From: Margaritispora aquatica
Taxonomy: Eukaryota > Ascomycota > Leotiomycetes > Helotiales > Discinellaceae
Direction: 5' to 3'
DNA: 64,000 nucleotides
Assembly (NCBI GenBank): GCA_007644065.1
Contig: VJWN01000011.1
Coordinates: 496,001-560,000, forward strand
A program made the translations under genes and the position numbers. Positions 45,109-57,100 of the stretch are shown here, piece by piece (position 1 is the first letter of the stretch; every line of letters starts with the position of its first letter). Under the pieces are notes generated by a model. That model worked only from the letters and a program-made list of their open reading frames with translations, had not been told where the DNA came from and made no database searches.

Positions 45109-46482
45109 TCATACCCAACGCTCAGCAACCATAACTGGTGGCGGCATCCCCATGCTCACAACCCTATCCCCACCAAAAAGCGTCTGCTGCCTCCTCCTAT
45201 CCTGCATTCTCTCCCACTCCCACTCCCGCCTACTTATTGCCCCAGGTTTCGCCATCCGCTCATCCCTTCGAGTAAAGCTGCCCGTACGATCGAAACCCTG
45301 ATGCCCTCCGAGCGTATTCGCTCGCTCTCTGGTGAAGCTATTCGCGCGATCGAAGCTCTCTCGCCGCATCATAGTCGCGCTTCGCTCGCGAGGCATGAAT
45401 GGTGTGGAGTCAAAACTCTCGCGTCGACCAAGTGTGTTAGCTCGTTGCCGTGTCATGCTGTTCGCTCGCTCGGCTTCCTCCCTGCGAATCACAGCATTAC
45501 TCCGGTCAGCCATCAGAGTCACTTTTCCATCAAAGCTGACTCTCCTGCCTAGTTCCCCATTCCTCTTCGTCGTCGGTGTTCTCGAGCTCGACAGGCTGTC
45601 CCGCCGCCTATATCCGTCATCACTCATCCGCCTCGTTGCTACTGGCGTCTTTGGTCGTAACATTTCTTCCTTGGGAGGATATGTAATTCTCGGTGGCCTC
45701 GAATCCATGCTATCGGCATCATCATTGTCTTCGAGTTTCATCTGTCCCTTCAAGTTTTGACCTCCAAATTTACCACCACGCGTATACCAACAACTCATGG
45801 GCAGGATGACGAAAGCAAAGAAAGCACCTTCTTTCATTCGCTGCCCCGTGCTGGGTTTCTGGCGTCGATGACCTGGTCTCTGGACTTGCGGTGGCGTTTG
45901 TGCTTTCTCAAAGGCTTTTTGGCGTAGAGATTTGCTAGGCGAAAGCTCAGGAAAACTGGGTGGAGTGAGTGTGCGAGTTGACTTTGATGGGGTGAGAGCG
46001 GGCATTGGAGTCGACGGGTTTGGATTTGAGGCTGTGATTGCAGTTGTAGATACACCATTTGAGAGTGTAACCAATCGTGTATTTGAATTAGGTGGCCTTG
46101 AAGGAGGAAACAGTGCTGGCGATGGGGTTGCTACAAGTGTAGGCGTTGGCGAGAGCACAGAAGCAGTCTGGAACTGCACCGCTGGACCCCCTTCGCTCGC
46201 CACAGATACAGGAGGAGAAGGAGGCTGCTTTGACCTCAGCACCAGTGGCCTCTGATGTATGATCGGCTTTGGTGGACTCCTCGGAACTTGTGGATTTGAC
46301 ATAATGGAAGGCCTTCGACCAGACGAGTCTGATTCCGATACAGAAGTAGCGTAGGCTCTGTAGATGGATTTCGGAGGTAGCGTGAGTGGCAATGCAGACA
46401 TCTCGAACACTTGGTTGGGGTCTTCAGAAGTCATTAGGAAAGGCTCGAGCTTGGGGGTATCCGCGATGTACTGTAGGTTCAT
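45109..46482 (-). CDS. Disordered protein with repeated RRxS phosphorylation-type motifs, 457 aa
   Basis: A single exon from ATG 46482 to TGA 45109. The protein is Pro/Ser/Thr-rich up to about residue 215. A short hydrophobic stretch follows (AFFAFVILPMSCWYT, about 225-240), possibly a membrane segment. The C-terminal part consists of imperfect repeats around RRESFDRANSF and RANTLG. I count six RRxS motifs (RRPS, RRMS, RRDS, RRVS, two RRES), the consensus for PKA-type basophilic kinases. Family unknown. The hydrophobic stretch could make it a tail- or centre-anchored membrane protein with a long cytosolic phospho-regulated tail; this is inference. An upstream exon cannot be excluded. Confidence 0.75.
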   Translation of the reverse strand: MNLQYIADTPKLEPFLMTSEDPNQVFEMSALPLTLPPKSIYRAYATSVSESDSSGRRPSIMSNPQVPRSPPKPIIHQRPLVLRSKQPPSPPVSVASEGGPAVQFQTASVLSPTPTLVATPSPALFPPSRPPNSNTRLVTLSNGVSTTAITASNPNPSTPMPALTPSKSTRTLTPPSFPELSPSKSLRQKAFEKAQTPPQVQRPGHRRQKPSTGQRMKEGAFFAFVILPMSCWYTRGGKFGGQNLKGQMKLEDNDDADSMDSRPPRITYPPKEEMLRPKTPVATRRMSDDGYRRRDSLSSSRTPTTKRNGELGRRVSFDGKVTLMADRSNAVIRREEAERANSMTRQRANTLGRRESFDSTPFMPRERSATMMRRESFDRANSFTRERANTLGGHQGFDRTGSFTRRDERMAKPGAISRREWEWERMQDRRRQQTLFGGDRVVSMGMPPPVMVAERWV

Positions 46483-46612
46483 ATATCGAGTCCTGCATCG
46501 GCGTTACACCCACTTTCATTGTTCCGGTTACCGGTATCTGCTTTTGCGGTGAGAGAATTGCTATTCTGGCATATGGAGATGGTGCTGCTGAGATATAGGG
46601 GGATGGTTGCTG

Positions 46613-47074
46613 TTATAGTCCACCATCTACGCCGTGAACGGGGATATGCCCGTGACATTTATTCGGTTGTGGTGGTCGAGTGATGCCAAAGTGAGAATGG
46701 GATCCATCAAAAAGGCTAATTCGAAACGTTGCGCAGCCACTGCCGTCTTGAATTTGAATGTTGATGTCATTTGATCCAGTCTTTGAATATGAGATGCAAA
46801 TCCGGGGTCCACGATCTGGCGGACGGGCGTCATCTTGCGATGCTTTGCAGCCGATTAGGATTTTCTTGTATACATAAAGTGGATGTCTGCATCGAATTCC
46901 TGAAGGATGGTTGGCACACCGCTGGATATGTAACAGGGAGACCGATGTCGAGAAAAATGAATGGGGATTTGGGATGAGTTGTCCTGCAGAATTGTGGGTA
47001 TAGAACATTTGACATCTCGAACTCTCGCGGTAGCCGACAATTGATGTTGTGACTGAGTTGGAATATATATACAT
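46613..47074 (-). CDS. Hypothetical protein, 153 aa, uncertain
   Basis: An ATG-started frame (47074) ending in TAA at 46613. Its C-terminal half (DRGPRICISYSKTGSNDINI, then GSGCATFRISLFDGSHSH) looks globular, with nine cysteines overall and no signal peptide. Two other minus- and plus-strand frames overlap it, so it may be chance. No family recognised. Confidence 0.3.
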   Translation of the reverse strand: MYIYSNSVTTSIVGYRESSRCQMFYTHNSAGQLIPNPHSFFSTSVSLLHIQRCANHPSGIRCRHPLYVYKKILIGCKASQDDARPPDRGPRICISYSKTGSNDINIQIQDGSGCATFRISLFDGSHSHFGITRPPQPNKCHGHIPVHGVDGGL

Positions 47075-47526
47075 GGAAAATATCAGAAGTTTCTATGAAA
47101 TTGGGTAAATCTCGGATGGAGATTATTGATGAAATCAGATGTGTTGCTCAACGATAGATTGCAGTCTGATGAGCAGACTATCTATCAGCAACATACTTTA
47201 CGCTCGTGTATCAAGTCGAGGTCAGGCCGTAATGAGCCTCATTCCTGGAGATGGTGAGAAAGCCCACGATTGAACCAAATCCAAGAACGAAATGTGGTAT
47301 AGGTCAAGTCGTGATTTCAAGAAAATTAGGGAAACTAATCACGAGCCTTCCCACATCTTGCAAATTGCTCCACTCATACCATACAGCCCATAGTTAGCTG
47401 TCTGCGAATATCAAGTGGAGATCGCCCTTGCACAAAACTCCATCTCTAATACGCATCCATACTGGTCCTTCGACATGTGTAACGTCGGATCGATAACTTA
47501 TGTAATAATGTGAAGTAGTTGAATTT
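47075..47526. other. Intergenic, downstream of the OXNAD1-like gene
   Basis: About 450 bases, likely the 3' UTR of the OXNAD1-like gene and upstream sequence of the 153-residue frame. Nothing else seen. Confidence 0.45.
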
Positions 47527-48612
47527 CTACCACCATTTCTCGAACAACACATTATCTTCCTGCATACCCTCAGCCATTTTCGCTTTCTTAACAAACTCAT
47601 CTGTCATTGTTGGAATACCGCAAATGTAACAAACTGTCCCACTTCGATTATTTGGTGTGCCCAATGCTTCCTCGAGATCTTTATCACTTATTCTTCGACG
47701 CTGAATACTCATGTTCTCGCTGTCCATCCCTAGCCTCATCATATCATCCGCATCGGATTTATCGTCTCTACTACTGGTTAAGAACAGTTTCATGGTCCCG
47801 TCCAAGGACAAAGACTCAAAGACAGTTTTCAGCCTGTTGAGGAAGAGAATGTCGTCGGCAGACTGTGCTATGCGCGTCGAGTATAATAGTCTAACATCAA
47901 ATCCAAGTCCCAACTTTCCTCTCATCGCTTTCATCTCAGCGATAGAGCTTAACATACTCATGAGAGGATTGATGCCTACTCCGCCAGCCACGAACACCAC
48001 TTTCTTCAAACCTCCTCGTAGCAGGTCTGGAGGCCAAATAAAGCTGCCACCTACTCTCACATTGAGTTCTTTCCCTAGAACAACATCCTCATCCTGCCAG
48101 AGCCATGCTGCTGGTGGATTGTGTTGAGATCTTTGGATGGCTAGTTCAATATAGGGTGATGAGAAAGATGTCGTCTGTACTGGTTTTCGTGACATCAAGG
48201 GAGGTGAAGACGTGATGGTGAAGCCACCCGCTTTTGGGACACCGGGGCAATACACATCCAACCACTGTCCTGGGAGATACTAAACAGCTAGTCAGCTGCT
48301 AGAAGTACCTGTCTTTTGAGATTCCGAGCACACCTTGACGACTTGTCCTTCCTTTGGCTTCAATTGAAAGAGCCGGATATTCTCATTTACGCTATCAATC
48401 TTAATTATCGTTACTTTATGAAGAGTCTATGTTCGTTTAGCAGTCATTGAAATTAAGATATAGCATTCTCTTACATTTTCCCTTGGCTCGTTTGCTGTTC
48501 GCTCAAGGTGGCTTAATGATGACGTATTGACTGTAGCCATTGTGCGAAGTATCGGAGTACTTCTGGAAGACGAGATAGTTATTAATATCTTAGAGGATCG
48601 GAGAAGCAACAT
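47527..48612 (-). CDS. OXNAD1: OXNAD1-like NAD(P)-binding oxidoreductase, probably mitochondrial
   Basis: Three exons (48612-48475, 48426-48334, 48279-47527) give 327 residues. It belongs to the ferredoxin-NADP reductase fold: a beta-barrel with YLPGQWLDV and GGFTITSSP (flavin side), then the nucleotide-binding VVFVAGGVGINPLMSML and the C-terminal VCYICGIPTMTDEF. OXNAD1-type proteins are mitochondrial in animals; substrate unknown. The N-terminus from 48612 is rich in Arg, Ser and Leu without acids (LLLRSSKILITISSSRSTPI), a typical mitochondrial presequence. A second in-frame ATG at 48540 (MATVNTSS) could give a cytosolic form. Introns are 48 and 54 nt. Upstream on the other strand lies SSH4. 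Confidence 0.88.
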
Positions 48613-49941
48613 TTCAACCTGCATTTGACTCTGCTTGGGAATTGTGGATGAAGGAATGGGACTTCCGCACAAGTGAGAATGGACAGTCTGTCCCGATATT
48701 GAGGATTAGGTCGGGAGGAATAGCCGAGATATTAGACAACCAAATCACCTCAATATTGTTAGGATGCATACTTTAACAAAGTTTCTTCTTGAAATAGAGA
48801 ATTACCTCTTTCGATGAGAAAACCTGTTCTACTTCTTTGTACCTTGCCTTCTACAAAGATATTCTCAGTAATGCAACAGTGTGTGGTTACCGCATTAGTG
48901 GTTACACTGTACTTACTCACTTCATACTCTGCTTTTCGTGTAACGCAAACAGAATTTTCCCAGAGGCTTGGGTATCACAACAGGAAGACACTACCTCGCA
49001 CCGGTCGAGTCAACAGTCTGAAAAGTATAAATGCCGAATCCTCACATGAAAGCGCTGAAACAGGGATTCGAAAATGATACGCATGGCATCGCAAGACCTT
49101 CTTTTGAAACCGTTGGTACCTGTCCTTAGTCCAAGAATCCCTATCGTTTTGGTCCTGAACTTCCTGCGAGCACTGCTAGCAGTGCTACCAAGACAATGGA
49201 ATCCTTTGGTCAGACGTCCGCTGTATAAAGCTGTTCTTATGTCGTCGTCGTCGTCGTCCTCTAGTCTGGGTTCATCTCCCCCCTTGTTGATTATGTCGAT
49301 AAGATTCTGTTCTTCGCATCAATTGTATTTCAGGTTTATGACTTACACAACACAATCTCATACTTATGGAGAACTAAAGCATTAGAATAGCCAAATGAAA
49401 ATATGTAGATAGGTATCTCGATCAGATCAGTACCAGTTCTGTGTAAAACGCCACCGTCAGCTTGATACTGTACTATTGCCACTTGCGTTGCCCAGCCCAA
49501 CCCCTGTACAACGAGCCGTCTGGGTCCGACCTCGACTTTCCAACATCCCGCAGTTCTCTCTCAACATCCGCAACCAAATCCAACAACAACTCGACTTCAA
49601 ACATCTCATTTCTCTTCGACCTCTCCCCTACGTCGAGGATTGATCTCCAGCTCGCTGGCCGAGAACGCCGGTGCGATAATATCATTCGAACTATATCAGC
49701 TGTCGTGCGGGGATTCGAGGCGGCGTGAGCAGCTTGACAACCACATCGAACGACCTTGCGATAAGGCATCAACAGAAACATCAGCAGACCATCCCTTTGT
49801 CGTGGAAGTTGCGAGAAGATATCGGTAGGACCTGAAGTAAGCGACGGTGTTGCGAGCAGAACCTAGAAAGGGATAGACAAGACTATACTGGCTTGCCCTT
49901 GGGAGACGGTCGATAAGGATTGACGGCGTCAATCAGGCACG
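48613..49941. promoter_or_regulatory. Divergent region between the OXNAD1-like gene and SSH4
   Basis: About 1.3 kb containing both promoters. An 87-codon ATG frame at 48814-49077 is not convincing. A (GTC)n repeat sits at 49241-49258. Confidence 0.45.
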
Positions 49942-51543
49942 ATGGTGGCCACAATGGGAGAAGGTCTTTCGGGATTCGTGACATCTACAACTGCATCCGC
50001 AGCAGAAGAAACCCAGGCCAAGGTCATTGCTATGCTTACTACCCAGGGAACTCAACATGAAGCTGTGCGGATTCAGACCGACTCTACCGTCAATGGCGTT
50101 GTGATCGGGCTTCTTAGCAGCTTTGGTTCTGCGGCTTTGATATGTCTTGTTGCTCTCTGCATTTGGTGGCTCCGTTACACTTCATCCGGACGCATCGTGT
50201 TGGATTCCATTGGCCGTGTTGGAGGAGCATTTGATGATGCAGAAGCATATGCAAAGGAGGAGGCCGACGCTTTGGAAGAGATGGATGATCTGCAGAGGAC
50301 CGAGTACTTCAGAGCTAAAGCGTTCATTCAAGCAAACCCCCCGGATTCAGCGGCAACCGACATATCGCTTTCGCAATACATGGCCATCCAGGAGAAGGGA
50401 GTATCTGCATGGGAGTTTGAGCCAGAGTTGGAGATAGCGAATTGTTTTGTTGAGGGACGGACAGAAATTGAATTCTTCGATTCGGAGTGCTCAACTCTGA
50501 CAAATTTACCTATCCCGAAACAAAACGAAGTCTACTACTGGGAGTCGAAGATTTACGATAAGCCAGAAACGACTTTGATCAGCATTGGAGTGGCTACAAA
50601 GCCATATCCGCTATTTAGGTTACCCGGTATGATTGCTCTCAACATTGAATTTTGGTGATGCTAATCAAGCCCAGGCTGGCACAAATACTCCGTGGCGTAT
50701 ACTTCGACTGGACACAGGAGATATAATCAACCCTTCCACGGACCGACCTATGGGCCGCAATACGTACAGGGCGATGTTATTGGTGTGGGATACCGACCCC
50801 GAACTGGCACCATATTTTTCACTCGCAATGGGAAAAAACTTGAGGATGTCGCGCATGGACTAAAGTCGCAGAACCTCTTCCCAGCTGTTGGAGCCAATGG
50901 ACCTTGCACGGTACATGTGAACTTCGGCCAGGCAGGATTTGTGTTTATAGAGGCAAATGTCAAGAAATGGGGACTTGCGCCCATGACTGGCAGTCTGGCA
51001 CCACCACCACCGTATGGAAGTGAGCAAGGCAGCATACTTCTCGAGGCTGGACGGGAGGGATCACAGAGTAGCCATGGCCAGCAATACTCGGACTCTAGAC
51101 ATGGACGAACCAGAAGTGGAAACTTCAGGCATGGACCACCAACGAGCCCTGGACCTGTTCGCTCGCCTACCGATATCTCACTCGCTCACCTTGTTCATGT
51201 ACCATCAAACGAAGAACCAGGCGAATCCAGCGCCTCGGCTGCGGCACAGCCTGTAAACACCAACCAGAGTTCGATAAATCATGGACTTGGTGTGATGGAT
51301 CCTGCACTGCCACCACCTGAATATACAAGTCCTCAACCTTCACATCAGGGCAGTCCTCGAGAAAGCATCGACAGCGAACGTGCACCATTGATAAGAAGGG
51401 CCAGCACACCTCCACCAATCCCTAGTTATAATGATACCGTAGCAGAAGATCGAGCAAGAGAAAGAAGCGCCAGTTTGGCGCATAGGAATAGGAGTGATAG
51501 TCATCGTTCGGGCAGGCAGGATGGTTCAGGCTCTCGATCCTGA
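49942..51543 (+). CDS. SSH4: Ssh4/Ear1-type SPRY membrane adaptor of the Rsp5/Nedd4 ubiquitin ligase
   Basis: Two exons, 49942-50626 and 50675-51543, give 517 residues. One transmembrane helix lies at about 52-74 (LLSSFGSAALICLVALCIWW). A SPRY domain covers about 165-320 (ISIGVATKPYPLFRLPGWHK, VAYTSTG, GDVIGVGYRPRTGTIFFTRN). PY motifs follow in the disordered C-terminus: PPPPY at about 337 and PPEY at about 441. Yeast Ssh4 and Ear1 have this layout; they sit on endosome and vacuole membranes and recruit Rsp5 through PPxY to ubiquitinate cargo for the multivesicular-body pathway. The 48-nt intron has a branch site GCTAATC and restores RLPGWHKYSVAY. Family assignment is strong; the exact paralogue is not. 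Confidence 0.92.
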
Positions 51544-52928
51544 TGTCTTGTCAGGGATGTGTAATATGGGAATGGTACGATAGCTGCTTTGACGTGGCGC
51601 CGCGATTGCAGGATACGAAATATGCGTTTGAGAGCGGGATTTTACTTTGTTATTGGTGATTGTTTACTTTAGCGTGGGGAGGGACACAATTGTCAATAGT
51701 AAAGAGGTCGGATACGGGCATGGCGTTGGGAGTTTGGGGAATCTGGGGTTGTCAATCTCCATCAGTACCGATGCCTGCGAACACACATCGTCGAGCTGTA
51801 CTGAGCTTGTTTTCCTTGGATACTGGGGTTGGTGATGGTAGCGACGGTGGCGGCAGTAGATACTTTTGTGTCGGTGTAGAGACTCAAGGCAAAAGTTTTA
51901 CGTGACGAGATGGAAAGGATATAGTATGTGGCAGGATCAGATTTTGATGTAGCATAGGTAGCGTGGACACACACAGCATGCAGGCTTGGAGAAGCAATAC
52001 GACATGATGTTCTTTTGTTGATTATGAACGTTCCATTCTGCTTTTGCGTTTGTTTGCCTTAGACAAGAGGTAATTATCATCCCTCCTCCTTTTCATTGTT
52101 TAGTTGTAAATTCAGAGATGAAAACCTCAGTGCGCCACAAACACTCACATTATATGTTGAGTCAACTCATTCACATACCCTCCTACGCCCTGTTTTGCAA
52201 TGACTAACGCCTGTCAATATCTACCTGCACATTTGTGCTGTGTCTAGTACGAATTCACGCCAATAAAGGGAAACCAACATCATGGAATAGGATGATTAAT
52301 AGTGTTCCTCCTACATATAGTAGCTAGCGGTACATTCCTGTCTTACCTAAGCCCATCGATACTGCCTTTGGGAAGAGGAGACAAGATACCTACTTATTTG
52401 CCTTGACCCTTTGAACCAGGGCTACCGAGCTGTCAGGGAGCTAAGCGAGCAACAAGGAGGAATCCTGACTAAAATCGATCAAATCTTCTTCATTGACTGA
52501 CTACCTTAGGTATCCCATCCAACATGAATCCTCACCCGGTCATCCTTTCCAACCTTTCCCACCGCCCAACTGTGTATATCCATTCATCCATTCATCCATT
52601 CACCCATCTAAAGCCCCCATCACACTATGCACAAAATGGTATCAGATACTCCTAGCTCCCGCTCATTGCCTCTAAAGCAGCAATCAATCAATCAATGCGT
52701 AATCAATTTTCCCGTCCTAGTGTATTTCCGTCGCCTTCTGAGGAAATGGTTGCTCTTGCCATTTCGGTCAAGGCTTCTTATGTTATTTCTGAGTTGCGCT
52801 TCTTTGGCGTCTTATTTCGGACTGGACCTTCGTGTTCGCCCACGTAAAAATGAGCTTCCCAAATCGTGGGACTGTGTGAATTCCCTCATGAGGATCAACC
52901 TCTTTTGACTCCCTATCATTCGCACATC
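51544..52928. other. Convergent spacer between SSH4 and the histidine kinase gene
   Basis: About 1.4 kb, holding two 3' UTRs. No gene supported. A CATT/CATC-type tandem occurs near 52580-52606. Confidence 0.45.
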
Positions 52929-55900
52929 TTATATGGCGATGCCAGCCCTTCCCTCTTTCCTCAAATCCTCCAGCATACTTCGGAGTGCTTTCATGGGCAC
53001 GGGTTTCGTGAGGAACAAATCAACACCGCTGCTGAAAGCCTCCTGCCGCGTGCTTGGATTAGCGGCTCCAGTGAGTGCAATAAGCGCAACAGGCTCGAGG
53101 TTGTTTTCCTTCTCAAAGCGTCGGATGTGCCGCGTTGACTCTATACCTGTCATTACAGGCATGCTAATATCTATAACGTTGTGTCAGCTCCCTCTTCGTT
53201 CAAAAAAGGCACCCATAAATAGAAGCGCATACCCATAAAGATCACATGGAAATTTCCATTACAATCTTTATACGAATTCAGTGCTTCAAGACCATTGGTC
53301 GCAGTCACATGATCCAGTTTCAATTTTCGCATGGTAGCTACAAGCAGCTTGAGGTTAATCTCATTGTCCTCGACAAGCAAAACTCGAAGATCATCTTCCT
53401 TCTGAACCGAGACTGCCACCGCTGGTGGCGTAGAAACAGGCGTTGCCGGAGGCTCTTCATTCCTATGGATTTCCGTGTGTTGGGTCACAGAAACCTCGGG
53501 CGCTGGAGATGTCGGATCTGAAGTTGAGTCTGGCGGTGACACAGCGTCTTTCGGTGGTAGAATACTTGCAAAGTCATGGACCTCTGAGATTGGTGACAGG
53601 ATCTGTGAGTTGGAGGAAGATTTGATAGGCGGTGTCAACAGAGCTGGTGTTACAATCGTCTTCTCTGTCACAGGTGTTATGATCTCTGGTTGACAGAAAG
53701 CTTGGTGGAGGACTTTAGCGAATTTGTGAGGGCCGTTCCTACAAGTTGTCAGCAAATGAGACACAATCAGTGTTGACAAGGCAAATGACTCACGGTTGCT
53801 GGGTATAGAAAATCCTGAAATGGCAGTGAGAATCGCATTTTGGTCCCAGATGATACGAATTGGTGAGGACAATGGCAATGGATTTTTCTTTCCTTGTGGG
53901 ATATGACTGGAGGGTTTCTTCCAAAGATTTGCCGCCGAGTCCTGCTTCCATAATCACAACCACATCTGCGGGAACCGATTCTATCGCTGTCGTCGAAGCA
54001 GGTTCCATTCCAAACCAATTTGTCATTAAGGATTGTACACTGGATTTTAGTAGCATGGCAGCCTCCTCATCCGGGGAGAGAATACCCGTAGGTATTTCAG
54101 GATATCTCTCGAAGCCATCCAGTCGGAACTTGAGACCTCGAGTCTTCTCCCTCACTTCATTGACAATGTTCAACCTCTCCATCTCAACCGAAGATGCTGA
54201 TGTCAACGGTATTCTAATCGTCACTTCAGTTCCAGACCCTGGTTCACTAACGAAATCAATCCGACCACCAAGATCTTGGATAATAGCCTTCACAATGCTC
54301 AAGCCTAATCCTGCACCGGTCGCAAGAGTATCTTCTTGGGTGAACGGTTTGTATAATTGATGCCTCAAAAACTCTTGCGAGATACCTTTTCCAGAATCTG
54401 TGACTTTCAGAGTGAGATTGGATCTGGATATCTTCCTCTGCGATGATACATCATCTTCAACCTCCATCGACACTTTCACAAATCCCAACTTGGTGTATTT
54501 CATCGCATTACTGAAGATATTCATCAGTATCCGTCTCCATGCGCCTGCGTCGACTTCGAATGTCCAGTTCGGCCGCCACTTGATATCCACAATAATTGTA
54601 AGTGCTGAATCCGTTGTCCTAGAGTTTTGCCTCTGCCGATGACCCATAATGTCAAAGGCCTTTTTGCCCACGCTTCTGCCAGCGAAGATACTTTCGACCA
54701 CCTCCTCTGCCAGGACACATATATCGGCTTTCTCTTCAGTTGTATCATCCACACTCTGCCTTCTCCTCCCTTTCCGAGATACTGTACGCTTCGGTAATCG
54801 CTTCTTGTTCTTGGTTTTCCGATTTACTTTCGAAAAGTCTAGTATGTGATTGATAACATCTAATAAAGTATTACTGCAGGATGCAATATTGGAAACCATA
54901 TCACTCTGCTCCACGGACAACTCCGTCTCTTGCAAAAACTCGACACTGGCAAGCACACCGTGCAAAGGGCTTCTCAATTCATGGCTTACGGAAGCTACAA
55001 GGTCAGTCTTCATCTTGGACAAGATGGCTGCTGATAGTCTGGCAATCTCTGCCATGGTGCTATTACCGAAGGCTGCCAAGTAGGTAATATCTTCAACAGG
55101 ACACAGAGTTCTGGACGGGCTTGTCGACCAAACGAGTGATCCAGAGAACCAGCGTTCACGGTTCTGATCCCATAGTGGAAACCAAAATACAGAGCGTGCT
55201 CCAGGCAGACATTTCAGGATGGCATTGGCTTCTAATTCTCGAGAACGGCGATTACGAGCCGCGATACCTTCTGCTTGACTGGCTGGCTGGGAAGTCGAAG
55301 CTGGAGTGTCCGAATCACTGGATAAAAATGACCCATCATGGTCGAAATCAAATACCTTGCCGTGCGGATATCTCTTCAGTAATTTTCTCAAGACCATTTC
55401 AGGGAATTTTTGGTGATCCTGAGAAACAGCGTGTCCACGAAGAGTCGATCTAGTCCTGGTCGAAAACCCCAAAACACTACAGTAATTCAAATCTTGGTGC
55501 TCTAAGCATGGCTTCGGCTCTTCGTTGCTGTCATGGTCGGACGCTTTCTTTGTCAAGTCCTCTTCACTCCCCGCTAGCATCTTTTCCGTGTCAAATGCTC
55601 CTGGGGCCTTTTCTTCCATAGTATCCTTGTCAGAACTTCCCCCAAAGGATCCCACGCTTGCATCAAAATAAATGACTCCTTCGACCCCGATGGCCTCACG
55701 GATGAGATTGCTTGATCTGGCAAAGACACCTTTCACATCAGAAGAAAGAACTGCATTCTGTAAATCTTTCGATAGATCCATAGTACTTGGTGGTGGAAGG
55801 TCAAAAGATACAGACGAAGGCTTATCAGCCTCATGATGAATCTCTTGTGCTTGCTCATTTACTGTCTCGAAAGTAGTTGTTGAGCTGGCACGCTCATGCC

Positions 55901-57100
55901 AGGACTTCGACATGGGTGTCGTTGCTGAACCTACCGTGTCTGACAGCAAGGTATCACCTCGTGGCATATTTGGTCTTCCATCACCTCGATCGCCAGACAC
56001 ACCTGATGATGATGGAGACGGTGGTCCAGAAGAGTGGGCCGTATTGTCATTCAAACCGCTAAGAGTGCTCCTTGAGAAGTAGTCTGTGACTTCCTGGACA
56101 CCAAATTCCCGATCTGCTTCTTGAACGAGTTTATCCGGGTTTTTGTTTCTCTTTTTCGATGTAGCTTGGTATTTGTGTCCATGGTCTAGCCACCACTCCC
56201 GCAAGCTTGATTTGCCTTCGATGAAAAGACCCATAGCCTTGACCATCCTCTCTGCCCTGTGCTGCTGTCGTTTCATGCGTCCAGCCTCCAAATAGTCCAT
56301 CACTGTGACTGCCATATCCACCAGAAACTCGACATCAGATGGATCGATGGTTTCGCATCGGGGCCTATCGTCCACAACAACGTATGTCCCAATGACTATG
56401 CCATGGAGGGGTGTTTTGAGCGGCACCGCAACGATAGCCCTTAGGTATGGTGGTCCGTTGACTCTCGGCTTGTCGCGATATTGTTCATCCTCAGCTAGGT
56501 TTCCATGGTAGATATGCGTAGGTGGATCTGGGATTGTGAACTTGGTCGCTATTGCGCCACCCAATCCATTCTGGTTCAGGAGCATTCCCTCACCATGCCA
56601 GAGCTGGTCATCGGGGTCATCCTCCTTCTGCAGCGATAGCCTCTGGCCCGATTCTGCAAGAATATATTCTGTCTCGCCGGTAGACAATATTATGAGTCCT
56701 CTTTTCGCATCCAAGCGTAGTGCTCCCAGTTGTGCAAACGCCGTGAGACATGGATCTAGAAGTCATCAATACATACCCACAGGCGCATCGAGAAAGTGAT
56801 GTCTTGGGTCCGAGGATTGTAAAGTCCCAGCAGGATATAGACATACCAGCTGCAGCTTTAGGTTTGTGTTCGTCTTCTTCGCCGTTCGACTGAGGTAAAT
56901 TTGAAACGAGATCTTCGGGTTGGTAATATCTGTTTGCTATCAGCAGAAGACATTTTGGAGTCGTCTATCGGAAGACTTGATGCCGCAGATTCCGAATTTC
57001 ACATTCCATACAATTATGTTCAACATGGATAATTAACAAAGACATACCTAAACAACTCGCGCTCCCTCGCCACGGAGGAACATTTTGGTATACACGACAT
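52929..57100 (-). CDS. GAF-domain hybrid histidine kinase
   Basis: Five exons (57100-57048, 56929-56847, 56755-53794, 53738-53233, 53170-52929) give 1281 residues. Fungal hybrid kinases pass phosphate from His through an Asp to an HPt protein and Skn7/Ssk1. An N-terminal GAF-like region (about 40-200) starts DPCLTAFAQLGALRLDAKRG. The H box is SVSHELRSPLHG (His about 640), the N box NAMKYTKLGF (about 795), and the G boxes DSGKGIS and GAGLGLSIVK. The receiver (about 1148-1270) has VEDNEIN, the phospho-acceptor in FMDISMPVMTG (residue 1202), ALTGAA and LTKPV; all catalytic positions are present. The codon for that Asp is split by the last intron. No transmembrane helix, so cytoplasmic. The stimulus and fungal class are not determined from sequence. 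Introns are 118, 91, 55 and 62 nt. Confidence 0.93.

Noticed and set aside
48814..49077. 87-codon ATG frame between the OXNAD1-like gene and SSH4
   Set aside because: No family, no conserved-looking features, and it lies in a divergent promoter region.
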